DNA of 64,000 bases from Membranipora membranacea (Eukaryota; Bryozoa; Gymnolaemata; Cheilostomatida; Membraniporidae), in assembly GCA_914767715.1 (NCBI GenBank), contig OU612067.1:13397001-13461000 (forward strand), given 5' to 3'. Position 1 is the first letter of the stretch, and each line of letters starts with the position of its first letter. The notes below the pieces were generated by a model. The model did not search any database. It was not told the DNA's origin and worked only from the letters and a program-made list of their open reading frames with translations. The translations under genes and the position numbers were made by a program. Shown piece after piece: positions 36,701-49,904 of the stretch.

Positions 36701-39309
36701 GCAAACCGTTTGGCTCTGCTGCTTTTCATTCTCCGTCAGCGTTCGATTTAATTAGGGTCACTTTTGCTAAAAAAAAACATGCCAAACGGCAGCATTGAAA
36801 AATCAAATCTCTGTTCGATTCTTATCAAACTCCGACCAGTTCAAGCTCTTATTGGCCTTACTCAAAATCCAGAATATCGGAATCCTCAGATTAACTGGTG
36901 GGTAATAACGCTGACTTGAAATTTCGAAAAATATACCGAGGGAGGGTATCACGCTTTTTTTTCGCTCAGATCAAAAAATATGTTTGCTTCCAACTCACCT
37001 CATAAGGAGGAGCAACTCCTGCTGATCTCAAATCTGCAAACCGTTTGGCTCTGCTGCTTTTCATTCTCCGTCAGCGTTCGATTTAATTAGGGTCACTTTT
37101 GCTAAAAAAAAACATGCCAAACGGCAGCATTGAAAAATCAAATCTCTGTTCGATTCTTATCAAACTCCGACCAGTTCAAGCTCTTATTGGCCTTACTCAA
37201 AATCCAGAATATCGGAATCCTCGGATTAACTGGTGGGTAATAACGCTGACTTGAAATTTCGAAAAATATACCAAGGGAGGGTATCACGCTTTTTTTTCGC
37301 TCAGATCAAAAAATATATTTGCTTCCAACTCACCTCATAAGGAGGAGCAACTCCTGCTGATCTCAAATCTGCAAACCGTTTGGCTCTGCTGCTTTTCATT
37401 CTCAGTCAGCGTTCGATTTAATTAGGGTCACTTTTGCTAAAAAAAAACATGCCAAACGGCAGCATTGAAAAATCAAATCTCTGTTCGATTCTTATCAAAC
37501 TCCGACCAATTCAAGCTCTTATTGGCCTTACTCAAAATCCAGAATAACGGAATCCTCGGATTAACTGGTGGGTAATAACGCTGACTTGAAATTTCGAAAA
37601 ATATACCAAGGGAGGGTATCACGCTTTTTTTTCGCTCAGATCAAAAAATATATTTGCTTCCAACTCACCTCATAAGGAGGAGCAACTCCTGCTGATCTCA
37701 AATCTGCAAACCGTTTGGCTCTGCTGCTTTTCATTCTCCGTCAGCGTTCGATTTAATTAGGGTCACTTTTGCTGAAAAAAAACATGCCAAACGGCAGCAT
37801 TGAAAAATCAAATCTCTGTTTGATTCTTATCAAACTCCGACCAGTTCAAGCTCTTATTGGCCTTCCTCAAAATCCAGAATATCGGAATCCTCGGATTAAC
37901 TGGTGGGTAATAACGCTGACTTGAAATTTCGAAAAATATACCAAGGGAGGGTATCACGCTTTTTTTTCGCTCAGATCAAAAAATATATTTGCTTCCAACT
38001 CACCTCATAAGGAGGAGCAACTCCTGCTGATCTCAAATCTGCAAACCGTTTGGCTCTGCTGCTTTTCATTCTCCGTCAGCGTTCGATTTAATTAGGGTCA
38101 CTTTTGCTAAAAAAAAACATGCCAAACGGCAGCATTGAAAAATCAAATCTCTGTTCGATTCTTATCAAACTCCGACCAGTTCAAGCTTTTATTGGCCTTA
38201 CTCAAAATCCAGAATATCGGAATCCTCGGATTAACTGGTGGGTAATAACGCTGACTTGAAATTTCGAAAAATATACCAAGGGAGGGTATCACGCTTTTTT
38301 TTCGCTCAGATCAAAAAATATATTTGCTTCCAACTCACCTCATAAGGAGGAGCAACTCCTGCTGATCTCAAATCTGCAAACCGTTTGGCTCTGCTGCTTT
38401 TCATTCTCCGTCAGCGTTCGATTTAATTAGGGTCACTTTTGCTAAAAAAAAACATGCCAAACGGCAGCATTGAAAAATCAAATCTCTGTTCGATTCTTAT
38501 CAAACTCCGACCAGTTCAAGCTCTTATTGGCCTTACTCAAAATCCAGAATATCGGAATCCTCGGATTAACTGGTGGGTAATAACGCTGACTTGAAATTTC
38601 GAAAAATATACCAAGGGAGGGTATCACGCTTTTTTTTCGCTCGGATCAAAAAATATATTTGCTTCCAACTCACCTCATAAGGAGGAGCAACTCCTGCTGA
38701 TCTCAAATCTGCAAACCGTTTGGCTCTGCTGCTTTTCATTCTCCGTCAGCGTTCGATTTAATTAGGGTCACTTTTGCTAAAAAAAAACATGCCAAACGGC
38801 AGCATTGAAAAATCAAATCTCTGTTCGATTCTTATCAAACTCCGACCAGTTCAAGCTCTTATTGGCCATACTCAAAATCCAGAATATCGGAATCCTCGGA
38901 TTAACTGGTGGGTAATAACGCTGACTTGAAATCTCGAAAAATATACCAAGGGAGGGTATCACGCTTTTTTTTCGCTCAGATCAAAAAATATATTTGCTTC
39001 CAACTCACCTCATAAGGAGGAGCAACTCCTGCTGATCTCAAATCTGCAAACCGTTTGGCTCTGCTGCTTTTCATTCTCCGTCAGCGTTCGATTTAATTAG
39101 GGTCACTTTCGCTAAAAAAAAACATGCCAAACGGCAGCATTGAAAAATCAAATCTCTGTTCGATTCTTATCAAACTCCGACCAGTTCAAGCTCTTATTGG
39201 CCTTACTCAAAATCCAGAATATCGGAATCCTCGGATTAACTGGTGGGTAATAACGCTGACTTGAAATTTCGAAAAAAATACCAAGGGAGGGTATCACGCT
39301 TTTTTTTCG
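32279..39309. repeat. 24-monomer tandem segmental duplication, copy 2 (three monomers shorter)
   Basis: Follows copy 1 directly and reproduces its rare markers in order, first at +8,036 to 8,038 bp (24 monomers), then, from AATTAAGTCTC at 35,461 on, at +7,031 bp (21 monomers). The offset step means a net loss of 1,005 bp here, or a gain in copy 1. By eye I find only about a dozen differences over the roughly 7 kb aligned, among them CTTTTTAAAC near 33,809, TAAAGAAAAAC near 35,763, GGACTCCTCGG near 36,209, GAGAGTATC near 36,273 and ATACCGAGGG near 36,935. Identity is thus near 99.8%, well above that of neighbouring type A monomers. Confidence 0.93.
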
Positions 39310-39399
39310 CTCAGATCAAAAAATAGATTTGCTTCCAACTCACCTCATAAGGAGGAGCAACTCCTGCTGATCTCAAATCTGCAAACCGTTTGGCTCTGC

Positions 39400-42300
39400 T
39401 GCTTTTCATTCTCCGTCAGCGTTCGATTTAATTAGGGTCACTTTTGCTAAAAAAAAACATGCCAAACGGCAGCATTGAAAAATCAAATCTCTGTTCGATT
39501 CTTATCAAACTACGACCAGTTCAAGCTCTTATTGGCCTTACTCAAAATCCAGAATATCGGAATCCTCGGATTAACTGGTGGGTAATAACGCTGACTTGAA
39601 ATTTCGAAAAATATACCAAGGGAGGGTATCACGCTTTTTTTTCGCTCAGATCAAAAAATATATTTGCTTCCAACTCACCTCATAAGGAGGAGCAACTCCT
39701 GCTGATCTCAAATCTGCAAACCGTTTGGCTCTGCTGCTTTTCATTCTCCGTCAGCGTTCGATTTAATTAGGGTCACTTTTGCTAAAAAAAAACATGCCAA
39801 ACGGCAGCATTGAAAAAGCAAATCTCTGTTCGATTCTTATCAAACTCCGACCAGTTCAAGCTCTTATTGGCCTTACTCAAGATCCAGAATATCGGAATCT
39901 TCGGATTAACTGGTGGGTAATAACGCTGACTTGAAATTTCGAAAAATATACCAAGAGAGGGTATCACGCTTTTTTTTCGCTCAGATCAAAAAATATATTT
40001 GATTCCAACTCACCTCATAAGGAGGAGCAACTCCTGCTGATCTCAAATCTGCAAACCGTTTGGCTCTGCTGCTTTTCATTCTCCGTCAGCGTTCGATATA
40101 ATTAGGGTCACTTTTGCTAAAAAAAAACATGCCAACCGGCAGCATTGAAAAATCAAATCTCTGTTCGATTCTTATCAAAGTCCGACCAGTTCAAGCTCTT
40201 ATTGGCCTTACTCAAAATCCAGAATATCGGAATCCTCAGATTAACTGGTGGGTAATAACGCTGACTTGAAATTTCGAAAAATATACCAAGGGAGGGTATC
40301 ACGCTTTTTTTTCGCTCAGATCAAAAAATAGATTTGCTTCCAACTCACCTCATAAGGAGGAGCAACTCCTGCTGATCTCAAATCTGCAAACCGTTTGGCT
40401 CTGCTGCTTTTCATTCTCCGTCAGCGTTCGATTTAATTAGGGTCACTTTTGCTAAAAAAAAACATGCCAAACGGCAGCATTGAAAAATCAAATCTCTGTT
40501 CGATTCTTATCAAACTCCGACCAGTTCAAGCTCTTATTGGCCTTACTCAAAATCCAGAATATCGGAATCCTCGGATTAACTGGTGGGTAATAACGCTGAC
40601 TTGAAATTTCGAAAAATATACCAAGGGAGGGTATCACGCTTTTTTTTCGCTCAGATCAAAAAATATATTTGCTTCCAACTCACCTCATAAGGAGGAGCAA
40701 CTCCTGCTGATCTCAAATCTGCAAACCGTTTGGCTCTGCTGCTTTTCATTCTCCGTCAGCGTTCGATTTAATTAGGGTCACTTTTGCTAAAAAAAACATG
40801 CCAAACGGCAGCATTGAAAAATCAAATCTCTGTTCGATTCTTATCAAACTCCGACCAGTTCAAGCTCTTATTGGCCTTACTCAAAATCCAGAATATCGGA
40901 ATCCTCGGATTAACTGGTGGGTAATAACGCTGACTTGAAATCTCGAAAAATATACCAAGGGAGGGTATAACGCTTTTTTTTCGCTCAGATCAAAAAATAT
41001 ATTTGCTTCCAACTCACCTCATAAGGAGGAGCAACTCCTGCTGATCTCAAATCTGCAAACCGTTTGGCTCTGCTGCTTTTCATTCTCCGTCAGCGTTCGA
41101 TTTAATTAGGGTCACCTTTGCTAAAAAAAAACATGCCAAACGGCAGCATTGAAAAATCAAATCTCTGTTCGATTCTTATCAAACTCCGACCAGTTCAAGC
41201 TCTTATTGGCCTTACTCAAAATCCAGAATATCGGAATCCTCGGATTAACTGGTGGGTAATAACGCTGACTTGAAATTTCGAAAAATATACCAAGGGAGGG
41301 TATCACGCTTTTTTTTCGCTCAGATCAAAAAATATATTTGCTTCCAACTCACCTCATAAGGAGGAGCAACTCCTGCTGATCTCAAATCTGCAAACCGTTT
41401 GGCTCTGCTGCTTTTCATTCTCCGTCAGCGTTCGATTTAATTAGGGTCACTTTTGCTAAAAAAAAACATGCCAAACGGCAGCATTGAAAAATCAAATCTC
41501 TGTTCGATTCTTATAAAACTCCGACCAGTTCAAGCTCTTATTGGCCTTACTCAAAATCCAGAATATCGGAATCCTCGGATTAACTGGTGGGTAATAACGC
41601 TGACTTGAAATTTCGAAAAATATACCAAGGGAGGGTATCACGCTTTTTTTTCGCTCAGATCAAAAAATATATTTGCTTCCAACTCACCTCATAAGGAGGA
41701 GCAACTCCTGCTGATCTCAAATCTGCAAACCGTTTGGCTCTGCTGCTTTTCATTCTCCGTCAGCGTTCGATTTAATTAGGGTCACTTTTGCTAAAAAAAA
41801 ACATGCCAAACGGCAGCATTGAAAAATCAAATCTCTGTTCGATTCTTATCAAACTCCGACCAGTTCAAGCTCTTATTGGCCTTACTCAAAATCCAGAATA
41901 TCGGAATCCTCGGATTAACTGGTGGGTAATAACGCTGACTTGAAATTTCGAAAAATATACCAAGGGAGGGTATCACGCTTTTTTTTCGCTCAGATCAAAA
42001 AATATATTTGCTTCCAACTCACCTCATAAGGAGGAGCAACTCCTGCTGATCTCAAATCTGCAAACCGTTTGGCTCTGCTGCTTTTCATTCTCCGTCAGCG
42101 TTCGATTTAATTAGGGTCACTTTTGCTAAAAAAAAACATGCCAAACGGCAGCATTGAAAAATCAAATCTCTGTTCGATTCTTATCAAACTCCGACCAGTT
42201 CAAGCTCTTATTGGCCTTACTCGAAATCCAGAATATCGGAATCCTCGGATTAACTGGTGGGTAATAACGCTGACTTGAAATTTCGAAAAATATACCAAGG

Positions 42301-43417
42301 GAGGGTATCACGCTTTTTTTTCGCTCAGATCAAAAATATATTTGCTTCCAACTCACCTCATAAGGAGGAGCAACTCCTGCTGATCTCAAATCTGCAAACC
42401 GTTTGGCTCTGCTGCTTTTCATTCTCCGTCAGCGTTCGATTTAAATAGGGTCACTTTTGCTAAAAAAAAACATGCCAAACGGCAGCATTGAAAAATCAAA
42501 TCTCTGTTCGATTCTTATCAAACTCCGACCAGTTCAAGCTCTTATTGGCCTTACTCAAAATCCAGAATATCGGAATCCTCGGATTAACTGGTGGGTAATA
42601 ACGCTGACTTGAAATTTCGAAAAATATACCAAGGGAGGGTATCACGCTTTTTTTTCGCTCAGATCAAAAAATATATTTGCTTCCAACTCACCTCATAAGG
42701 AGGAGCAACTCCTGCTGATCTCAAATCTGCAAACCGTTTGGCTCTGCTGCTTTTCATTCTCCGTCAGCGTTCGATTTAATTAGGGTCACTTTTGCTAAAA
42801 AAAAACATGCCAAACGGCAGCATTGAAAAATCAAATCTCTGTTCGATTCTTATCAAACTCCGACCAGTTCAAGCTCTTATTGGCCTTACTCCAAATCCAG
42901 AATATCGGAATCCTCGGATTAACTGGTGGGTAATAACGCTGACTTGAAATTTCGAAAAATATACCAAGGGAGGGTATCACGCTTTTTTTTCGCTCAGATC
43001 AAAAAATATATTTGCTTCCAACTCACCTCATAAGGAGGAGCAACTCCTGCTGATCTCAAATCTGCAAACCGTTTGGCTCTGCTGCTTTTCATTCTCCGTC
43101 AGCGTTCGATTTAATTAGGGTCACTTTTGCTAAAAAAAAACATGCCAAACGGCAGCATTGGAAAATCAAATCTCTGTTCGATTCTTATCAAACTCCGACC
43201 AGTTCAAGCTCTTATTGGCCTTACTCAAAATCCAGAATATCGGAATCCTCGGATTAACTGGTGGGTAATAACGCTGACTTGAAATTTCGAAAAATATACC
43301 AAGGGAGGGTATCACGCTTTTTTTTCGCTCGGATCAAAAAATATATTTGCTTCCAACTCACCTCATAAGGAGGAGCAACTCCTGCTGATCTCAAATCTGC
43401 AAACCGTTTGGCTCTGC
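39400..43417. repeat. 12-monomer tandem segmental duplication, copy 1
   Basis: Marker series AACTACGACC (39,509), AAAAAGCAAAT (39,814), CTCAAGATCC (39,876), GGAATCTTCGG (39,894), CCAAGAGAGGG, TGATTCCAAC (40,000), CGATATAATT (40,094), CCAACCGGC, AAAGTCCGACC (40,178), CCTCAGATT (40,235), GGTATAACGC (40,964), CTCGAAATCC (42,220), a shortened CAAAAATATATTT, CGATTTAAATAGG (42,437) and CTCCAAATCC (42,889). The series recurs 4,018-4,022 bp later, with one-monomer shifts in the middle. Confidence 0.9.
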
Positions 43418-46400
43418 TGCTTTTCATTCTCCGTCAGCGTTCGATTTAATTAGGGTCACTTTTGCTAAAAAAAAACATGCCAAACGGCAGCATTGAAAAA
43501 TCAAATCTCTGTTCGATTCTTATCAAACTACGACCAGTTCAAGCTCTTATTGGCCTTACTCAAAATCCAGAATATCGGAATCCTCGGATTAACTGGTGGG
43601 TAATAACGCTGACTTGAAATTTCGAAAAATATACCAAGGGAGGGTATCACGCTTTTTTTTCGCTCAGATCAAAAAATATATTTGCTTCCAACTCACCTCA
43701 TAAGGAGGAGCAACTCCTGCTGATCTCAAATCTGCAAACCGTTTGGCTCTGCTGCTCTTCATTCTCCGTCAGCGTTCGATTTAATTAGGGTCACTTTTGC
43801 TAAAAAAAAACATGCCAAACGGCAGCATTGAAAAAGCAAATCTCTGTTCGATTCTTATCAAACTCCGACCAGTTCAAGCTCTTATTGGCCTTACTCAAGA
43901 TCCAGAATATCGGAATCTTCGGATTAACTGGTGGGTAATAACGCTGACTTGAAATTTCGAAAAATATACCAAGAGAGGGTATCACGCTTTTTTTTTCGCT
44001 CAGATCAAAAAATATATTTGATTCCAACTCACCTCATAAGGAGGAGCAACTCCTGCTGATCTCAAATCTGCAAACCGTTTGGCTCTGCTGCTTTTCATTC
44101 TCCGTCAGCGTTCGATATAATTAGGGTCACTTTTGCTAAAAAAAAACATGCCAACCGGCAGCATTGAAAAATCAAATCTCTGTTCGATTCTTATAAAAGT
44201 CCGACCAGTTCAAGCTCTTATTGGCCTTACTCAAAATCCAGAATATCGGAATCCTCAGATTAACTGGTGGGTAATAACGCTGACTTGAAATTTCGAAAAA
44301 TATACCAAGGGAGGGTATCACGCTTTTTTTTCGCTCAGATCAAAAAATATATATTTGCTTCCAACTCACCTCATAAGGAGGAGCAACTCCTGCTGATCTC
44401 AAATCTGCAAACCGTTTGGCTCTGCTGCTTTTCATTCTCCGTCAGCGTTCGATTTAATTAGGGTCACTTTTGCTAAAAAAAAACATGCCAAACGGCAGCA
44501 TTGAAAAATCAAATCTCTGTTCGATTCTTATCCAACTCCGACCAGTTCAAGCTCTTATTGGCCTTACTCAAAATCCAGAATATCGGAATCCTCGGATTAA
44601 CTGGTGGGTAATAACGCTGACTTGAAATTTCGAAAAATATACCAAGGGAGGGTATCACGCTTTTTTTTCGCTCAGATCAAAAAATATATTTGCTTCCAAC
44701 TCACCTCATAAGGAGGAGCAACTCCTGCTGATCTCAAATCTGCAAACCGTTTGGCTCTGCTGCTTTTCATTCTCCGACAGCGTTCGATTTAATTAGGGTC
44801 ACTTTTGCTGAAAAAAAACATGCCAAACGGCAGCATTGAAAAATCAAATCTCTGTTCGATTCTTATCAAACTCCGACCAGTTCAAGCTCTTATTGGCCTT
44901 ACTCAAAATCCAGAATATCGGAATCCTCGGATTAACTGGTGGGTAATAACGCTGACTTGAAATTTCGAAAAATATACCAAGGGAGGGTATCACGCTTTTT
45001 TTTCGCTCAGATCAAAAAATATATTTGCTTCCAACTCACCTCATAAGGAGGAGCAACTCCTGCTGATCTCAAATCTGCAAACCGTTTGGCTCTGCTGCTT
45101 TTCATTCTCCGTCAGCGTTCGATTTAATTAGGGTCACTTTTGCTAAAAAAAACATGCCAAACGGCAGCATTGAAAAATCAAATCTCTGTTCGATTCTTAT
45201 CAAACTCCGACCAGTTCAAGCTCTTATTGGCCTTACTCAAAATCCAGAATATCGGAATCCTCGGATTAACTGGTGGGTAATAACGCTGACTTGAAATCTC
45301 GAAAAATATACCAAGGGAGGGTATAACGCTTTTTTTTCGCTCAGATCAAAAAATATATTTGCTTCCAACTCACCTCATAAGGAGGAGCAACTCCTGCTGA
45401 TCTCAAATCTGCAAACCGTTTGGCTCTGTTGCTTTTCATTCTCCGTCAGCGTTCGATTTAATTAGGGTCACTTTTGCTAAAAAAAAACATGCCAAACGGC
45501 AGCATTGAAAAATCAAATCTCTGTTCGATTCTTATCAATCTCCATCCAGTTCAATCTCTTATTGGCCTTACTCAAAATCCAGAATATCGGAATCCTCGGA
45601 TTAACTGGTGGGTAATAACGCTGACTTGAAATTTCGAAAAATATACCAAGGGAGGGTATCACGCTTTTTTTTCGCTCAGATCAAAAAATATATTTGCTTC
45701 CAACTCACCTCATAAGGAGGAGCAACTCCTGCTGATCTCAAATCTGCAAACCGTTTGGCTCTGCTGCTTTTCATTCTCCGTCAGCGTTCGATTTAATTAG
45801 GGTCACTTTTGCTAAAAAAAAAACATGCCAAACGGCAGCATTGAAAAATCAAATCTCTGTTCGATTCTTATCAAACTCCGACCAGTTCAAGCTCTTATTG
45901 GCCTTACTCAAAATCCAGAATATCGGAATCCTCGGATTAACTGGTGGGTAATAACGCTGACTTGAAATTTCGAAAAATATACCAAGGGAGGGTATCACGC
46001 TTTTTTTTCGCTCAGATCAAAAAATATATTTGCTTCCAACTCACCTCATAAGGAGGAGCAACTCCTGCTGATCTCAAATCTGCAAACCGTTTGGCTCTGC
46101 TGCTTTTCATTCTCCGTCAGCGTTCGATTTAATTAGGGTCACTTTTGCTAAAAAAAAACATGCCAAACGGCAGCATTGAAAAATCAAATCTCTGTTCGAT
46201 TCTTATCAAACTCCGACCAGTTCAAGCTCTTATTGGCCTTACTCGAAATCCAGAATATCGGAATCCTCGGATTAACTGGTGGGTAATAACGCTGACTTGA
46301 AATTTCGAAAAATATACCAAGGGAGGGTATCACGCTTTTTTTTCGCTCAGATCAAAAAAATATTTGCTTCCAACTCACCTCATAAGGAGGAGCAACTCCT

Positions 46401-47110
46401 GCTGATCTCAAATCTGCAAACCGTTTGGCTCTGCTGCTTTTCATTCTCCGTCAGCGTTCGATTTAAATAGGGTCACTTTTGCTAAAAAAAAACATGCCAA
46501 ACGGCAGCATTGAAAAATCAAATCTCTGTTCGATTCTTATCAAACTCCGACCAGTTCAAGCTCTTATTGGCCTTACTCAAAATCCAGAATATCGGAATCC
46601 TCGGATTAACTGGTGGGTAATAACGCTGACTTGAAATTTCGAAAAATATACCAAGGGAGGGTATCACGCTTTTTTTTCGATCAGATCAAAAAATATATTT
46701 GCTTCCAACTCACCTCATAAGGAGGAGCAACTCCTGCTGATCTCAAATCTGCAAACCGTTTGGCTCTGCTGCTTTTCATTCTCCGTCAGCGTTCGATTTA
46801 ATTAGGGTCACTTTTGCTAAAAAAAAACATGCCAAACGGCAGCATTGAAAAATCAAATCTCTGTTCGATTCTTATCAAACTCCGACCAGTTCAAGCTCTT
46901 ATTGGCCTTACTCCAAATCCAGAATATCGGAATCCTCGGATTAACTGGTGGGTAATAACGCTGACTTGAAATTTCGAAAAATATACCAAGGGAGGGTATC
47001 ACGCTTTTTTTTCGCTCAGATCAAAAAATATATTTGCTTCCAACTCACCTCATAAGGAGGAGCAACTCCTGCTGATCTCAAATCTGCAAACCGTTTGGCT
47101 CTGCTGCTTT
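43418..47110. repeat. 12-monomer tandem segmental duplication, copy 2
   Basis: Repeats copy 1: AACTACGACC near 43,527, AAAAAGCAAAT near 43,833, CGATATAATT near 44,112, CCAACCGGC near 44,152, GGTATAACGC near 45,320, CTCGAAATCC near 46,242 and CTCCAAATCC near 46,910. The offset goes 12, 13, then 12 monomers, so one monomer was gained and another lost. Private markers are the T9 tract at 43,988-43,996, a TA expansion near 44,347-44,353 (ATATATATTT) and CTTATAAAAGTCC near 44,190. The CAATCTCCATCCAG cluster at 45,537 is absent from copy 1. Confidence 0.88.
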
Positions 47111-47114
47111 TCAT
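44771..47114. repeat. Nested 7-monomer duplication, copy 1
   Basis: Lies in the right part of the second 12-monomer copy. Markers are TCTCCGACAG (44,771), GCTGAAAAAAAAC (near 44,808), an A-tract shortened to about A8 (near 45,145), GGTATAACGC (45,320), CTCTGTTGCTT (near 45,425), the cluster CAATCTCCATCCAG (45,537), CTCGAAATCC (46,242), CGATTTAAATAGG (near 46,459), TTCGATCAGATC (46,677) and CTCCAAATCC (46,910). All recur at +2,343 to 2,344 bp. Confidence 0.92.
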
Positions 47115-49458
47115 TCTCCGACAGCGTTCGATTTAATTAGGGTCACTTTTGCTGAAAAAAAACATGCCAAACGGCAGCATTGAAAAATCAAATCTCTGTT
47201 CGATTCTTATCAAACTCCGACCAGTTCAAGCTCTTATTGGCCTTACTCAAAATCCAGAATATCGGAATCCTCGGATTAACTGGTGGGTAATAACGCTGAC
47301 TTGAAATTTCGAAAAATATACCAAGGGAGGGTATCACGCTTTTTTTTCGCTCAGATCAAAAAATATATTTGCTTCCAACTCACCTCATAAGGAGGAGCAA
47401 CTCCTGCTGATCTCAAATCTGCAAACCGTTTGGCTCTGCTGCTTTTCATTCTCCGTCAGCGTTCGATTTAATTAGGGTCACTTTTGCTAAAAAAAACATG
47501 CCAAACGGCAGCATTGAAAAATCAAATCTCTGTTCGATTCTTATCAAACTCCGACCAGTTCAAGCTCTTATTGGCCTTACTCAAAATCCAGAATATCGGA
47601 ATCCTCGGATTAACTGGTGGGTAATAACGCTGACTTGAAATCTCGAAAAATATACCAAGGGAGGGTATAACGCTTTTTTTTCGCTCAGATCAAAAAATAT
47701 ATTTGCTTCCAACTCACCTCATAAGGAGGAGCAACTCCTGCTGATCTCAAATCTGCAAACCGTTTGGCTCTGTTGCTTTTCATTCTCCGTCAGCGTTCGA
47801 TTTAATTAGGGTCACTTTTGCTAAAAAAAAACATGCCAAACGGCAGCATTGAAAAATCAAATCTCTGTTCGATTCTTATCAATCTCCATCCAGTTCAATC
47901 TCTTATTGGCCTTACTCAAAATCCAGAATATCGGAATCCTCGGATTAACTGGTGGGTAATAACGCTGACTTGAAATTTCGAAAAATATACCAAGGGAGGG
48001 TATCACGCTTTTTTTTCGCTCAGATCAAAAAATATATTTGCTTCCAACTCACCTCATAAGGAGGAGCAACTCCTGCTGATCTCAAATCTGCAAACCGTTT
48101 GGCTCTGCTGCTTTTCATTCTCCGTCAGCGTTCGATTTAATTAGGGTCACTTTTGCTAAAAAAAAACATGCCAAACGGCAGCATTGAAAAATCAAATCTC
48201 TGTTCGATTCTTATCAAACTCCGACCAGTTCAAGCTCTTATTGGCCTTACTCAAAATCCAGAATATCGGAATCCTCGGATTAACTGGTGGGTAATAACGC
48301 TGACTTGAAATTTCGAAAAATATACCAAGGGAGGGTATCACGCTTTTTTTTCGCTCAGATCAAAAAATATATTTGCTTCCAACTCACCTCATAAGGAGGA
48401 GCAACTCCTGCTGATCTCAAATCTGCAAACCGTTTGGCTCTGCTGCTTTTCATTCTCCGTCAGCGTTCGATTTAATTAGGGTCACTTTTGCTAAAAAAAA
48501 ACATGCCAAACGGCAGCATTGAAAAATCAAATCTCTGTTCGATTCTTATCAAACTCCGACCAGTTCAAGCTCTTATTGGCCTTACTCGAAATCCAGAATA
48601 TCGGAATCCTCGGATTAACTGGTGGGTAATAACGCTGACTTGAAATTTCGAAAAATATACCAAGGGAGGGTATCACGCTTTTTTTTCGCTCAGATCAAAA
48701 ATATATTTGCTTCCAACTCACCTCATAAGGAGGAGCAACTCCTGCTGATCTCAAATCTGCAAACCGTTTGGCTCTGCTGCTTTTCATTCTCCGTCAGCGT
48801 TCGATTTAAATAGGGTCACTTTTGCTAAAAAAAAACATGCCAAACGGCAGCATTGAAAAATCAAATCTCTGTTCGATTCTTATCAAACTCCGACCAGTTC
48901 AAGCTCTTATTGGCCTTACTCAAAATCCAGAATATCGGAATCCTCGGATTAACTGGTGGGTAATAACGCTGACTTGAAATTTCGAAAAATATACCAAGGG
49001 AGGGTATCACGCTTTTTTTTCGATCAGATCAAAAAATATATTCGCTTCCAACTCACCTCATAAGGAGGAGCAACTCCTGCTGATCTCAAATCTGCAAACC
49101 GTTTGGCTCTGCTGCTTTTCATTCTCCGTCAGCGTTCGATTTAATTAGGGTCACTTTTGCTAAAAAAAAACATGCCAAACGGCAGCATTGAAAAATCAAA
49201 TCTCTGTTCGATTCTTATCAAACTCCGACCAGTTCAAGCTCTTATTGGCCTTACTCCAAATCCAGAATATCGGAATCCTCGGATTAACTGGTGGGTAATA
49301 ACGCTGACTTGAAATTTCGAAAAATATACCAAGGGAGGGTATCACGCTTTTTTTTCGCTCAGATCAAAAAATATATTTGCTTCCAACTCACCTCATAAGG
49401 AGGAGCAACTCCTGCTGATCTCAAATCTGCACACCGTTTGGCTCTGCTGCTTTTCATC
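47115..49458. repeat. Nested 7-monomer duplication, copy 2
   Basis: Reproduces every marker of copy 1 at +2,343 to 2,344 bp (TCTCCGACAG 47,115; CAATCTCCATCCAG 47,880; CTCGAAATCC 48,585; CTCCAAATCC near 49,253). Private changes are few: TATATTCGCTTCC near 49,036 and CTGCACACCG with CATCCTCCG near 49,429-49,460 at its right edge. This is the third occurrence of the CTCGAAATCC / TTAAATAGG monomer pair, after 42.2 and 46.2 kb. Confidence 0.92.
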
Positions 49459-49569
49459 CTCCGTCAGCGTTCGATTTAATTAGGGTCACTTTTGCTAAAA
49501 AAAAACATGCCAAACGGCAGCATTGAAAAATCAAATCTCTGTTCGATTCTTATCAAACTCCGACCAGTT

Positions 49570-49904
49570 CAAGCTCTTATTGGCCTTACTCAAAATCCAG
49601 AATATCGGAATCCTCGGATTAACTGGTGGGTAATAACGCTGACTTGAAATTTCGAAAAATATACCAAGGGAGGGTATCACGCTTTTTTTTCGCTCAGATC
49701 AAAAAATATATTTGCTTCCAACTCACCTCATAAGGAGGAGCAACTCCTGCTGATCTCAAATCTGCAAACCGTTTGGCTCTGCTGCTTTTCATTCTCCGTC
49801 AGCGTTCGATTTAATTAGGGTCACTTTTGCTAAAAAAAAACATGCCAAACGGCAGCATTGAAAAATCAAATCTCTGTTCGATTCTTATCAAACTCCGACC
49901 AGTT
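49570..49904 (+). repeat. Reference monomer, type B
   Basis: A clean example of the homogenised lineage. It differs from type A at three linked places: TATATTT instead of TAGATTT (monomer position 140), TTCGATTTAA instead of TTCGTTTTAA (240) and AATCAAAT instead of AATTAAAT (298). The next two monomers, starting at 49,905 and 50,240, read as identical to this one by eye, and many others between 36.5 and 61.5 kb differ by 0-2 bases. That uniformity is in sharp contrast with the window ends and marks recent amplification. Confidence 0.93.

Noticed and set aside
24241-39309. Assembly artefact as explanation of the 24-monomer duplication
   Set aside because: Both copies have their own substitutions and differ by an exact three-monomer deletion, which a duplicated contig would not show. 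It cannot be fully excluded without reads, so a check is listed in the findings.
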